In this document: positions 24,729 to 31,966 of the stretch, piece after piece
How positions within the stretch are numbered: the stretch's first letter is position 1
Layout: every line of letters begins with the position of its first letter
From: Sphingobacteriales bacterium TSM_CSS
GTDB taxonomy: Bacteria > Bacteroidota > Bacteroidia > Chitinophagales > UBA2359
NCBI GenBank assembly: GCA_002212985.1
Contig: NBMY01000048.1
Coordinates: 1 to 38,485 of the forward strand
DNA length: 38,485 nucleotides
Reading direction: 5' to 3'
Notes under the pieces: generated by a model
Database searches by the model: none
What the model saw: the letters and a program-made list of their open reading frames with translations, nothing else
Told to the model about the DNA's origin: nothing
Program-made: the position numbers and the translations under genes

Positions 24729-26804
24729 TTAATTGCCATCGGGTGGCGGTTGCAAAGGTTGTGCTTTTATGACACCCGGAATAGGCACTTTTAAATCGTT
24801 ATTAATTTGCACGGGTACTGCATTGCCGGCAGCGGGTTCTGTAGCGGAAACCTGTTGCGTAGTTTTGCTGTTAATTTGTTCGGGAACGCTAAGTGGTGCT
24901 GTAGCAGTGCCGTCGGTATAAGGAAGGTAAATGGTGGTTATAAGGTCTTCTTCCTCCTCTTCTAATGGTTCGCTATAAATTCGGGGTCGCGGGCTTATAA
25001 GATTGGCTTTCATCATTCGGGCTTCCAATGCTTTTCGGTAAGGCGCTATACTGTCGTTTAAGTATTTTTCTATCACCAAACTGGCAATAGGAGCTGCGTA
25101 TTTTTTACCTTTTCCGCCATTTTCTACCATAACCGCCACGGCAATTTTGGGGTTATTTTTAGGTGCAAAAGCTATAAAGAGCGAGTGGTCCTCGCCGTGG
25201 GGGTTTTGGGCGGTTCCGGTTTTACCGCAAATATCGAGGCCTGCTCGGTAAGCGGTTTTACCGGTTCCGTAAAGCACCACTTTTTCCATGCCGTTAATAA
25301 TGGCAGTAAAATACTTGTGGTCAATGCTTACCTTATGCAATTGGTTGTATTTGTGTTTGGGGTCTTTGGTATTGGGGCGCACAACATGCGGGTAGTAAAA
25401 AGTGCCTTTATTGGCAATAATGGCAGTCATATTGGCCAATTGAAGCGGGGTAACACCCAATTCGCCCTGCCCAATACCTAAAGATATAAGGCTTACGGCT
25501 TTCCAGCGTTTTTTGCCGTACATTCGGTCATACCTTTCGGGCGAGGGCACATAGCCCGACAAGGCAGGCAAATCGAGATAGGAGGAATTTCCCAGTCCGA
25601 ACTCATTGAGATAGGCTTTCCATTTAATAAGGCCTTCGGAAACGTTGCTGAATTTATCGTTTTCAACAAAAAGTTTAAAAAGGTGACAAAAATAGGAGTT
25701 GCATGAATGCTGGATAGCTGTTTCTATGCCATAACATGATGCATGGTAATGACACCCTACGGTACGGCGTCCGAGGCGATATGCCCCATTACAGGCAAAA
25801 TAATAATGCGACCCGATTCCGGTTTCCTGCATGGCCACCAAGCCCATAAGCGGTTTAAAGGTAGAACCGGGCGGGTAAAAGGCCATAAGGGCGCGGTTAA
25901 ACATGGGTTTCAGTGAGTCGGCATTAAGCATTCGCATGCCATCGCCCCGCTGAGGGCCGGTAAGCAGGTTGGGGTCGTATGAAGGCGCCGACACGAGAGC
26001 TAAAATTTCGCCTGTTGCGGGTTCAATGGCAACAATACTACCCCGCTTGTGTTGCATTATTTCTTCGGCATAGGCTTGCAGTTCCATGTCTATGGTAAGG
26101 TGCAGGTCTTGTCCGGCAATGGCTTCTATATCTTCTTCGCCGTTTTTGTAGCTGCCTACTTCGCGGTTATGTACATCAACAATCATGAGTTTGGTGCCCC
26201 GCTCGCCGCGCAATTGTTCTTCGTAGCTGCGTTCAATACCGCTAACGCCCACATAGTCGCCCATTCGGTAGTAGTTAGAGGTATCAATTTGCATTTGGTT
26301 TACCTCACCAATGTAGCCCAAAACGTGTGCGGCGTTGTGGCAATTATACTGACGTATGGTGCGTATTTGGGTAAAAAAGCCGGGAAACTGGTATAAATAC
26401 TCTTGCATACGGTCATAAACATCGGCCGAAATCTGTTTCATAAAAACCTGCGGCCGATAGGGTGAGTAGCCGGCGGCGGCTTCCATTCGTGCGGAATTTT
26501 TATAAAATTCATCGCGGTTAATGTTCAGCAGGCGGCAAAACTTGGTGGTATCGAGGTTTTGAACCTGCCTTGGTATTGCCATAAGGTCATAAACGGCCAG
26601 GTTATTAACAATAAGGTTGTTGTCGCGGTCAAAAACAAGCCCTCTGGAAGGATATACCGTTACTTCGCGTATGATGTTATCTTTTGCCATTGTTTGGTAA
26701 GAGGTATCCATTACCTGCATGGAAAAAAGCCTTACCAGCAGGAGTAAAGCGGTTAATACCACTACCACTTGTAAAATTATTTTTTCGGGTTTTATGGGTT
26801 CCAA
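24729..26804 (-). CDS. mrdA: Penicillin-binding protein 2 (elongasome transpeptidase)
   Basis: 691-aa class B PBP that cross-links peptidoglycan during elongation. It has one N-terminal membrane anchor (residues about 9-31), a pedestal region with PSRGLVFDRDN, then the transpeptidase domain: SxxK in PPGSTFKPL (about 313), SxN in HSCNSYFC (about 368), and KTG in CGKTGTAQNPHG (about 528). After about residue 600 comes an acidic and Pro/Gln/Thr-rich, probably disordered tail of roughly 90 residues. The start is TTG at 26804; an in-frame TAG lies upstream and no ATG is available. It pairs with rodA downstream, but mreBCD are not beside it. Confidence 0.94.
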   Translation of the reverse strand: MEPIKPEKIILQVVVVLTALLLLVRLFSMQVMDTSYQTMAKDNIIREVTVYPSRGLVFDRDNNLIVNNLAVYDLMAIPRQVQNLDTTKFCRLLNINRDEFYKNSARMEAAAGYSPYRPQVFMKQISADVYDRMQEYLYQFPGFFTQIRTIRQYNCHNAAHVLGYIGEVNQMQIDTSNYYRMGDYVGVSGIERSYEEQLRGERGTKLMIVDVHNREVGSYKNGEEDIEAIAGQDLHLTIDMELQAYAEEIMQHKRGSIVAIEPATGEILALVSAPSYDPNLLTGPQRGDGMRMLNADSLKPMFNRALMAFYPPGSTFKPLMGLVAMQETGIGSHYYFACNGAYRLGRRTVGCHYHASCYGIETAIQHSCNSYFCHLFKLFVENDKFSNVSEGLIKWKAYLNEFGLGNSSYLDLPALSGYVPSPERYDRMYGKKRWKAVSLISLGIGQGELGVTPLQLANMTAIIANKGTFYYPHVVRPNTKDPKHKYNQLHKVSIDHKYFTAIINGMEKVVLYGTGKTAYRAGLDICGKTGTAQNPHGEDHSLFIAFAPKNNPKIAVAVMVENGGKGKKYAAPIASLVIEKYLNDSIAPYRKALEARMMKANLISPRPRIYSEPLEEEEEDLITTIYLPYTDGTATAPLSVPEQINSKTTQQVSATEPAAGNAVPVQINNDLKVPIPGVIKAQPLQPPPDGN

Positions 26805-26852
26805 TGGCGCAGGTTTTTGGTTTTTCCCCTTCTAAGCGGGGTTAAACCCGCA

Positions 26853-26860
26853 CAAAGATA
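26853..26860 (-). promoter_or_regulatory. -7 promoter element for mrdA-rodA
   Basis: On the minus strand TATCTTTG (26860-26853) matches the -7 consensus, 49 nt before the TTG start. It lies in the short gap after the upstream barrel-protein gene, suggesting that mrdA-rodA can be transcribed on its own. No -33 TTG is found at the ideal distance. Confidence 0.5.
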
Positions 26861-26891
26861 ACAAGTATAATTGGGTAAAAAAAGCGGGTGA

Positions 26892-27668
26892 CTATAATTT
26901 GCCAATGCGGCACCCAATACCGGCGGTAATAAAGATATTGAGAAAATTGGCTTTCAGTTCGTCCATGTTTTTGTGGTAAACAGATATAATGCTGCTGCTC
27001 AAACGCACACTACCGTTTAATCTTTTGTTGTTCTGAAAGTGTATGCCTGCTGTAGCGCCAACATCGCACCGCCGTAAGTGGTTGTGCAACTGCACGGTTG
27101 TATCTTGAAAAACGGTAAGCGGGTATTGGCTGTTTACCCCCACATAAATATCCTGGGTTATTTCGCTTTTTCCTTTTACAAGCCAGGCAATTTGCGGTCC
27201 TATACCAAATGCCACTTTGCTGCCTGCGCGGTATTGCACCATAACCGGAATTTCAAGGTAATTGAGGTGCATAAAGCCCTTAAGGTTAAATGAGGTGTAG
27301 GGTGCCGGAAAATCTTTCCAGCCCATTTCGGGTATATCAAAATGCGATTGCCCGGTTTTTTGCTCCTGCCAAAAGTCGGCACCTTTGCGCGAATAGTTGA
27401 ATTCTGTCATTACCGCCCATTTGTTTTTTACCGGAAAAATGGCGTAGATGCCCACATTTGGCCCTATAACTAATTTCCCCGATGCGTTTTTTTCAACCGG
27501 TCCAATTACGCTGCCTACATTGGCGCCGGCTCTTACCCCATACGCAACGCTTTGGGCAAATACTGTTGTTGTTTGCTTAGCGCATAGCACAAGCGCCACA
27601 ACTGCAAAAAACAGCCGGCAACTTATAAAACGCCGGCCAATACTGGCAAACGGGTATTTGTACGTCAT
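26892..27668 (-). CDS. Outer-membrane beta-barrel protein (PorT-like family)
   Basis: 258 aa. A signal peptide (residues about 1-39, core LFFAVVALVLC, cleavage after VFAQ) is followed by a beta-barrel pattern: GVRAGANVGSVIG at the start, alternating hydrophobic strands such as WAVMTEFNYSRKGADF and LNYLEIPVMVQYR, then KVAFGIGPQIAW and a final strand ending IFITAGIGCRIG. LNYLEIP and GxGP are typical of the Bacteroidota PorT/OMP_b-brl families. Specific function is unknown. The frame opens at a TTG at 27689; ATG 27668 is preferred. Confidence 0.83.
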   Translation of the reverse strand: MTYKYPFASIGRRFISCRLFFAVVALVLCAKQTTTVFAQSVAYGVRAGANVGSVIGPVEKNASGKLVIGPNVGIYAIFPVKNKWAVMTEFNYSRKGADFWQEQKTGQSHFDIPEMGWKDFPAPYTSFNLKGFMHLNYLEIPVMVQYRAGSKVAFGIGPQIAWLVKGKSEITQDIYVGVNSQYPLTVFQDTTVQLHNHLRRCDVGATAGIHFQNNKRLNGSVRLSSSIISVYHKNMDELKANFLNIFITAGIGCRIGKL

Positions 27669-27686
27669 ACAACACAGGAATTTTAT

Positions 27687-27694
27687 CAAAGTTA
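27687..27694 (-). promoter_or_regulatory. -7 promoter element for the barrel-protein gene
   Basis: On the minus strand TAACTTTG (27694-27687) matches TANNTTTG, 19 nt before the ATG at 27668. This supports the ATG, because the earlier TTG at 27689 would fall inside the promoter. No -33 TTG is at the ideal distance. Confidence 0.45.
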
Positions 27695-27761
27695 CCGTTT
27701 TTTACAACAGGTTGTGCGGCTGAACTCAAATTTAACCTTTTGTATGGGTTGCGGAGTTTAT

Positions 27762-28988
27762 TTATTGTGTCCAAAATTCTTTTTGGCGGTGGTTATAAAA
27801 AGTTTTGCCGTTGCATTTAAGTATGACGCAAACGCCGTTGTTGTCTTCAACCGAATAACTAAACATATAATTTTTACAATTTGCACAACGCCATATAGAC
27901 TCTATTTCTGTTTCGGTAAGGGGTTGTTGTGTAACGGGGTCTATTCTGCCTGTAAATGGAAAAGCAGCCACAAAGGTTATACAATAAACCGGAACCGACG
28001 GATATAAAAATTGGTATTGGGGGCTGTAGCATTGCAGGGTATTTTGTCCCGACTGAAGTTCGGTTTTGGCAAAGGTGAAAAAACCTTGCTCGTTGGCCTG
28101 TGTGGTAAATTGGGTATTGTTGTTGAGTATAAGTATTACTCCGCTGTTTGGGGGTGCAGTGCCTTGTATGTCAATAACTTTAAAGCGCGTGGTGCTGTTG
28201 TTGCCGGGGGTGTTTATTATTACGGGCGGTATGAGTTGTGTCATTTTGTTCAACACATGGCTAACCTGTGCGTGGTTATGTGTTAAAAGGGCTTCTTTCA
28301 GTTGGGCAAGCAGGGGGGTAAATGGGTTGGGTTTACCCAAAAAAGTGTCTTTCAATTCATAGGCGCTGAGCATAAAAAAGCCGCCGGCAATGCTGCCAAG
28401 GCGTTTTGAAGAAAAGGTGAAGGCTGTTTCGTTGGGGAAAAACCGTTTCACGTACTCCTTAAGCGGCAGGTTGCCGGTTGGTTGTTTAAGTACATTAAAA
28501 ACCGGTAGCTTTTCAATATCGGCCGGGGTTGGGGGATGTTGCATCAGGCGGCTTTCGCATTTTACATACCCTGCTATAAGGTTTAACAGCAGGTTTATAC
28601 TTGGTTCAATATGGGTTTCCAGATAATTGCCGGCGCAAAAATCATCAAACAGTCTTCGGGACAGGTTTTGTATAAAGAAGTAGCGCAGGAGTTGTTCGTA
28701 AGTAAAATTGTTATTGGACTTATGGTTAGCAAAAAAAACCGAAACGGCCTTTTTATACCGGTCAAACTGTTGCATATACTGCATAAACTGTTGCAATTGG
28801 TTATGCAGGTATATAAGCCGGTGTGCCGTTACAGGCGTTTGCAGGTTTTCTGTTTGCTGTTGTAGTATTGCAAAGCGGCCCGGGGCCACCACGCCCTCTT
28901 TATCTGCCTTGTTTTTTAAATCCAGCAGTTGGGCATATAGGTTTTGCAGTTCTGTGGCAGATATGTTGTTGGCAGCAGATTGGAGCAT
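27762..28988 (-). CDS. Unrecognised 408-aa protein with Cys-rich C-terminus
   Basis: No family was recognised. Residues about 1-150 are helical and Gln/Leu-rich (LQQQTENLQTPVTAHRLIYL), without signal peptide or obvious membrane span. Residues about 270-345 look like an Ig-like or carboxypeptidase-regulatory beta domain (FKVIDIQGTAPPNSGVILIL, NEQGFFTFA). The last 45 residues hold RCANCKNYMF and GVCVILKC, four Cys arranged like a zinc ribbon, then HRQKEFW. The gene is isolated: the barrel-protein gene lies downstream and a terminator lies upstream. It is probably cytoplasmic. Codon use resembles its neighbours, so transfer is not evident. Confidence 0.75.
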   Translation of the reverse strand: MLQSAANNISATELQNLYAQLLDLKNKADKEGVVAPGRFAILQQQTENLQTPVTAHRLIYLHNQLQQFMQYMQQFDRYKKAVSVFFANHKSNNNFTYEQLLRYFFIQNLSRRLFDDFCAGNYLETHIEPSINLLLNLIAGYVKCESRLMQHPPTPADIEKLPVFNVLKQPTGNLPLKEYVKRFFPNETAFTFSSKRLGSIAGGFFMLSAYELKDTFLGKPNPFTPLLAQLKEALLTHNHAQVSHVLNKMTQLIPPVIINTPGNNSTTRFKVIDIQGTAPPNSGVILILNNNTQFTTQANEQGFFTFAKTELQSGQNTLQCYSPQYQFLYPSVPVYCITFVAAFPFTGRIDPVTQQPLTETEIESIWRCANCKNYMFSYSVEDNNGVCVILKCNGKTFYNHRQKEFWTQ

Positions 28989-29042
28989 TGTTGGCCAGTA
29001 TTATTGTGCGTAAAGAAAGCAACAGGGCATAAAAATAAAAAA

Positions 29043-29070
29043 GACTTGCCGGTTTTTACGCCGGCAAGTC
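29043..29070 (-). terminator. Rho-independent terminator of the 29103-29846 gene
   Basis: GACTTGCCGG (29043-29052) pairs perfectly with CCGGCAAGTC (29061-29070) around an 8-nt loop. On the minus strand a T-run follows (complement of the A-tract at 29036-29042). It lies 33 nt after the stop codon, and TTTTT on the right side allows some activity in the other direction. Confidence 0.9.
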
Positions 29071-29102
29071 CTTTTTAAAGAAAACAAGTTATAAGCAGAT
29101 GC

Positions 29103-29846
29103 TTATTTTTTGGTATCGGTTTTGGTTGCATTACCACGAACGTTCTGCATTTTTTTCTCAATTTCTTTTTGAGTAGGAGCAGTATTGGTAGTAGTAGTGG
29201 TAGTAGTAGTGGTGGTAGTCGGTTTGGTGGTAGTCGGTTTGGTGGTAGTCGGTTTGCTGGCCGGTTTGGCGGGGGTGGTGTTTTTTGCAGGAGCCGGAGT
29301 TGCAGGAGCGGGGGCTTTAAGGGCAGCAATTTGCGACATAGCAGCACCAACTACGGCACCAATTTGGTCCCAGCTTGATTTAAGGTTGGTAGCTTCACCT
29401 TTCAAACCTTCGAGTTGTTGTTTGTAGTTAGCCAGATCGGTTTTGGCGGCATCGGCTTTAATTTCAACTTTCTGAACTTTTTCTTTCCAGCCTTGGAAAG
29501 CGGTGGTAATTTCGTTAATTTTGGTTAACAGGCCGTTGGCACCCGATTCAATGGCAGCGCCTTTGGCTTTTGCACCGTCTAAAGAGGCAAGCAGTGAGTC
29601 CACTTTAGTTTTGGAAGCGCCTTTCAGCGTTTCGGTACCGGTTTTGGCTTCGCCAATTTTGGCATCCATGTTAGCCAATTCGCTTTTTGCAGAGTTGCTC
29701 AAGTTGGTCACATCGTTTACCAGCGTTGACCAGTCGGTTTCAAACGAACTGATGTCGGTGAGTAATTGGGGGTCAGCAGCTTTGTTACAAGACATCATCA
29801 GAAAGAAAGCCACTACAACAGATAAAAGGCCAAATAAATTTTTCAT
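29103..29846 (-). CDS. Lipoprotein with coiled coil and Thr/Pro-rich repeat tail
   Basis: 247 aa. The lipoprotein signal MKNLFGLLSVVVAFFLMMSC puts the acylated Cys at residue 20. Residues about 25-165 are helical, with Ala/Lys/Asp heptads (ANMDAKIGEAKTGTETLKGA), and probably form a coiled coil. A low-complexity tail follows: APAPATPAPAKNTTPAKPAS, three KPTTT units and a run of Thr, then a basic end (TQKEIEKKMQNVRGNATKTD). The tail resembles wall- or surface-spanning linkers. Function unknown. It has a -7 element upstream and a strong terminator downstream, so it is a one-gene unit. Confidence 0.85.
   Translation of the reverse strand: MKNLFGLLSVVVAFFLMMSCNKAADPQLLTDISSFETDWSTLVNDVTNLSNSAKSELANMDAKIGEAKTGTETLKGASKTKVDSLLASLDGAKAKGAAIESGANGLLTKINEITTAFQGWKEKVQKVEIKADAAKTDLANYKQQLEGLKGEATNLKSSWDQIGAVVGAAMSQIAALKAPAPATPAPAKNTTPAKPASKPTTTKPTTTKPTTTTTTTTTTTNTAPTQKEIEKKMQNVRGNATKTDTKK
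29188..29255 (-). repeat. Short tandem repeat tract inside the lipoprotein gene
   Basis: On the plus strand the 15-mer GGTGGTAGTCGGTTT occurs three times perfectly in tandem (29211-29225, 29226-29240, 29241-29255), encoding KPTTT units on the minus strand. It is flanked at 29188-29219 by a GTA/GTG triplet run encoding consecutive Thr. Unit sizes are multiples of three, so slippage would change tail length without breaking the frame. Confidence 0.9.
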
Positions 29847-29888
29847 GATAAAGTAGTTTTAATTTTAGTGTGTTTGAAAAATGGCGGT

Positions 29889-29897
29889 GCAAAGTTA
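29889..29897 (-). promoter_or_regulatory. -7 promoter element for the lipoprotein gene
   Basis: On the minus strand TAACTTTGC (29897-29889) matches TANNTTTGC, 43 nt before the ATG at 29846. No TTG is found at the ideal upstream distance. The rest of the gap to the MscS gene stop holds AAGGCATT/AATGCCT (29903-29910 and 29944-29950), a loose inverted repeat. Confidence 0.5.
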
Positions 29898-30025
29898 CTT
29901 AAAGGCATTCGATATTTTATGTGCTTTAAGCAAAAAAGTTTTGAAATGCCTAAAATAGCCTCTTTCCTGCCCACTTTTACAGCATTTACCCGTTGTTTTA
30001 CCATCAGCAGCCGCCACATTAAGCA

Positions 30026-30862
30026 TTATTCAGACTCTTTTGTAATGTGCACACGGCGGGTAATGAGTTCCTGTGTGGGCATAACCACTTTATCTGTTGG
30101 TGTTTGCACGGTAAGGGTAATGCTGTCTATTTGTAAAATTTCGCCTTCTACATCGTCTATTTTTATGTGTTGCCCAACTTTAAATGTTTTACGGCTGAAA
30201 AAAGATGCCAACAGGTTAGCTAAAATTTGTTTTGATGCAAACCCGTAAGATATGCTTGCCGACAGCAGCACCGCACCCAAAATAAGTACCACATTAGAGG
30301 TAATAATGGTGGTATCTATGCCTATTTGGTCAAGGGCGGTAATGGTAACAATGACCATTAAAAAGTAAAACACAAAGCCGCTTATTATTTTACCGCCACC
30401 CACGCCCAGCGAAGAAGTGGCTGCCGCCAGCACATCTCTGAAAAACGTGGCAATGTATATGCCAAGAATAAACAGCACAATGCCACTTAACAAGGTAGGC
30501 AAAAACCCGATGAGTTTGCTTATTTGCTCCGATACTACTGTCCAGCCCAAAGTATCGGTGGCGGTTACAAAAAACAGCAATAAAATAATCCAGTAAACAA
30601 ATTTGCTTACAATACGGGCAGGTGTAAGCGAAATATTGGCTTTGCCCAACATTTCATTGGCATTAATACGATTGGCAATGGCATCAAACTTAATAAGGTT
30701 CAGCAGTTTTCTGAACAGCAAAGATGCCAGCCGGGCAATAAACCAGCCCGAAATGAGCAGGAATAAAGCTCCCAAAATGCCGGGCATTGCCTGCATAAAT
30801 GATTGCCCAAAGGCTTGCAAAGAAGAAAGCATGATACCTTTTATGTTCACAAAGTCTTGCAT
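30026..30862 (-). CDS. MscS-family mechanosensitive ion channel
   Basis: 278 aa. Hydrophobic helices lie at about 26-46, 88-106, 118-142, 158-178 and 185-210. The pore-side helix is followed by the MscS beta domain FKVGQHIKIDDVEGEILQID and by TLTVQTPTDKVVMPTQEL, the usual [I]xxRxTxLxxxDGxxVxIPN pattern in modified form. It is an osmotic-downshock release channel or a small-ion channel of the inner membrane. The C-terminal alpha/beta domain of E. coli MscS is missing, so this is a short member. It sits downstream of a 65-aa protein and a sigma factor on the same strand. Confidence 0.92.
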   Translation of the reverse strand: MQDFVNIKGIMLSSLQAFGQSFMQAMPGILGALFLLISGWFIARLASLLFRKLLNLIKFDAIANRINANEMLGKANISLTPARIVSKFVYWIILLLFFVTATDTLGWTVVSEQISKLIGFLPTLLSGIVLFILGIYIATFFRDVLAAATSSLGVGGGKIISGFVFYFLMVIVTITALDQIGIDTTIITSNVVLILGAVLLSASISYGFASKQILANLLASFFSRKTFKVGQHIKIDDVEGEILQIDSITLTVQTPTDKVVMPTQELITRRVHITKESE

Positions 30863-30937
30863 ATAGTTTGTAGCGTGGTTTAAAAATTATGGTAAAAAGG
30901 TGGTTGCTGCGGCTTGGAGGTTTGCAAAAGGTAGCTT

Positions 30938-31135
30938 TTACTCATTTTTTTTCTTACCCCAGCTTTCCAGCATGGTTTGCACTAAAACGCCGTCGGTTTG
31001 GGCTTGTTTAAGGGTAAACAAATCGGCTATTTCCATCAAAAACTTTGCCGTATCAAGGGTTTCCAGCACCTTTTTTTTGTGTGATTCGGGCAAACTGTCT
31101 TCGGGCACTATTTTTTTGAAGGGATTTTCGTTCAT
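30938..31135 (-). CDS. Small conserved-looking protein (65 aa) between sigma factor and MscS
   Basis: The open frame begins further upstream (31243), but MNENPFKKIVPEDSLPESHK, starting at ATG 31135, is the sensible N-terminus; the earlier part overlaps the sigma-factor gene. The protein is charged and helical (KKVLETLDTAKFLMEIADLF), with no membrane span or signal peptide. I recall similar short proteins (NPFKKI... KVL...IADLF) in Bacteroidota but cannot give a function. It is 55 nt after the sigma gene and 75 nt before the MscS gene, so probably the middle of a three-gene unit. Confidence 0.7.
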   Translation of the reverse strand: MNENPFKKIVPEDSLPESHKKKVLETLDTAKFLMEIADLFTLKQAQTDGVLVQTMLESWGKKKNE

Positions 31136-31190
31136 AAGAGTTTGTTTAAAGGCTATGTATGGTATAAGTAAGGGCAATTTCGCATTTTTC

Positions 31191-31820
31191 TTATTCGGGC
31201 AACCGGTATTTGTTGTGCATGGCACGCAGGCGGTCGCGGGCACGTTTCAGGCGCATTTTAACCGCACTGCTGTTCAGTTTCAGCACCTGCTGAATTTCTT
31301 CAACAGACATGTCGTCCTGGTATTTCATGAGTAAAATTGCCCGGTCATCTTCATTTAACTTATGCAACAGGCTTTTGAGCAAGTTTATTTCTATTTCAAA
31401 AATTTCTTTCTCCGATATGCTGCCAGCCTCTCCTTCGTCCGATACATCGGGCAAACGCTCATTTTCTGTTTCAATTACCAGCAGTTTGTGCTTGTTTCTA
31501 ATAAAATCTATGCACCGGTTGTAAGTTATGGCATAAATCCAGGTAGAAAAACTGGAGTTGCCTGCAAAATTTGCCAGATTTAAAAATGCTTTCACCAAAA
31601 TATCGTGTGCCAGGTCTTGTGCATCTTCGGCGTGTTTTACCATAGATATACACTTCCTGAACACCTTATTGGCATAGCGGTCATACAGTTCGCCAAACAA
31701 GGCGGTGTTGCCGGTAGCAACAATAAGTTGTATAAGGTCTTTGTCGGGCAAATGCTGCCATTCGTTGGCCGGCACGTTTTTTTTCTTTTTCCCCGTTTCG
31801 GTTATTCGAGTTGATTGCAA
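31191..31820 (-). CDS. RNA polymerase sigma factor, ECF-like (sigma-70 family)
   Basis: 209 aa. Region 2 is FGELYDRYANKVFRKCISMV to FSTWIYAITYNRCIDFIRN, with HAEDAQDLAHDILVKAF as the core-binding segment. Region 4 ends the protein with MSVEEIQQVLKLNSSAVKMR, the -35-reading helix-turn-helix. Between them lies an acidic linker (about 115-140). No ATG is available: the start is TTG 31820 or possibly GTG 31775 (reading MPANEWQHLPDK). The target genes are unknown, and no anti-sigma gene is recognised beside it, although a possible 45-aa membrane protein ends 8 nt upstream. Confidence 0.9.
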   Translation of the reverse strand: MQSTRITETGKKKKNVPANEWQHLPDKDLIQLIVATGNTALFGELYDRYANKVFRKCISMVKHAEDAQDLAHDILVKAFLNLANFAGNSSFSTWIYAITYNRCIDFIRNKHKLLVIETENERLPDVSDEGEAGSISEKEIFEIEINLLKSLLHKLNEDDRAILLMKYQDDMSVEEIQQVLKLNSSAVKMRLKRARDRLRAMHNKYRLPE

Positions 31821-31828
31821 GGTTACGT

Positions 31829-31966
31829 TTATTGTTGACTGTAATAGGGCGCTTTGGTCATCGTTTTACGGTCAATAAAAATGCCAAAAAACACACAAAG
31901 CGCCAACATGGGCACAAAATAAACACTTTTCTTTAATAACCGTGGCTTAATACCGCAATTGTGCAA
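31829..31966 (-). CDS. Possible small membrane protein (45 aa)
   Basis: A minus-strand frame starts at TTG 31966 and ends with TAA at 31829. It encodes MHNCGIKPRLLKKSVYFVPM followed by LALCVFFGIFIDRKTMTKAP and YYSQQ. The pattern is a basic head, one hydrophobic helix (about residues 15-31) and a polar tail, as in single-pass small membrane proteins. It overlaps the end of the 1001-aa protein gene by 20 nt and stops 8 nt before the sigma-factor start, which would suit translational coupling. The start is uncertain (GTG or ATG further in are possible), and coding is not proven. Confidence 0.4.
   Translation of the reverse strand: MHNCGIKPRLLKKSVYFVPMLALCVFFGIFIDRKTMTKAPYYSQQ

Noticed and set aside
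29185..29427. Poly-valine plus-strand frame
   Set aside because: It is the reverse reading of the Thr/Pro repeat tail of the lipoprotein.
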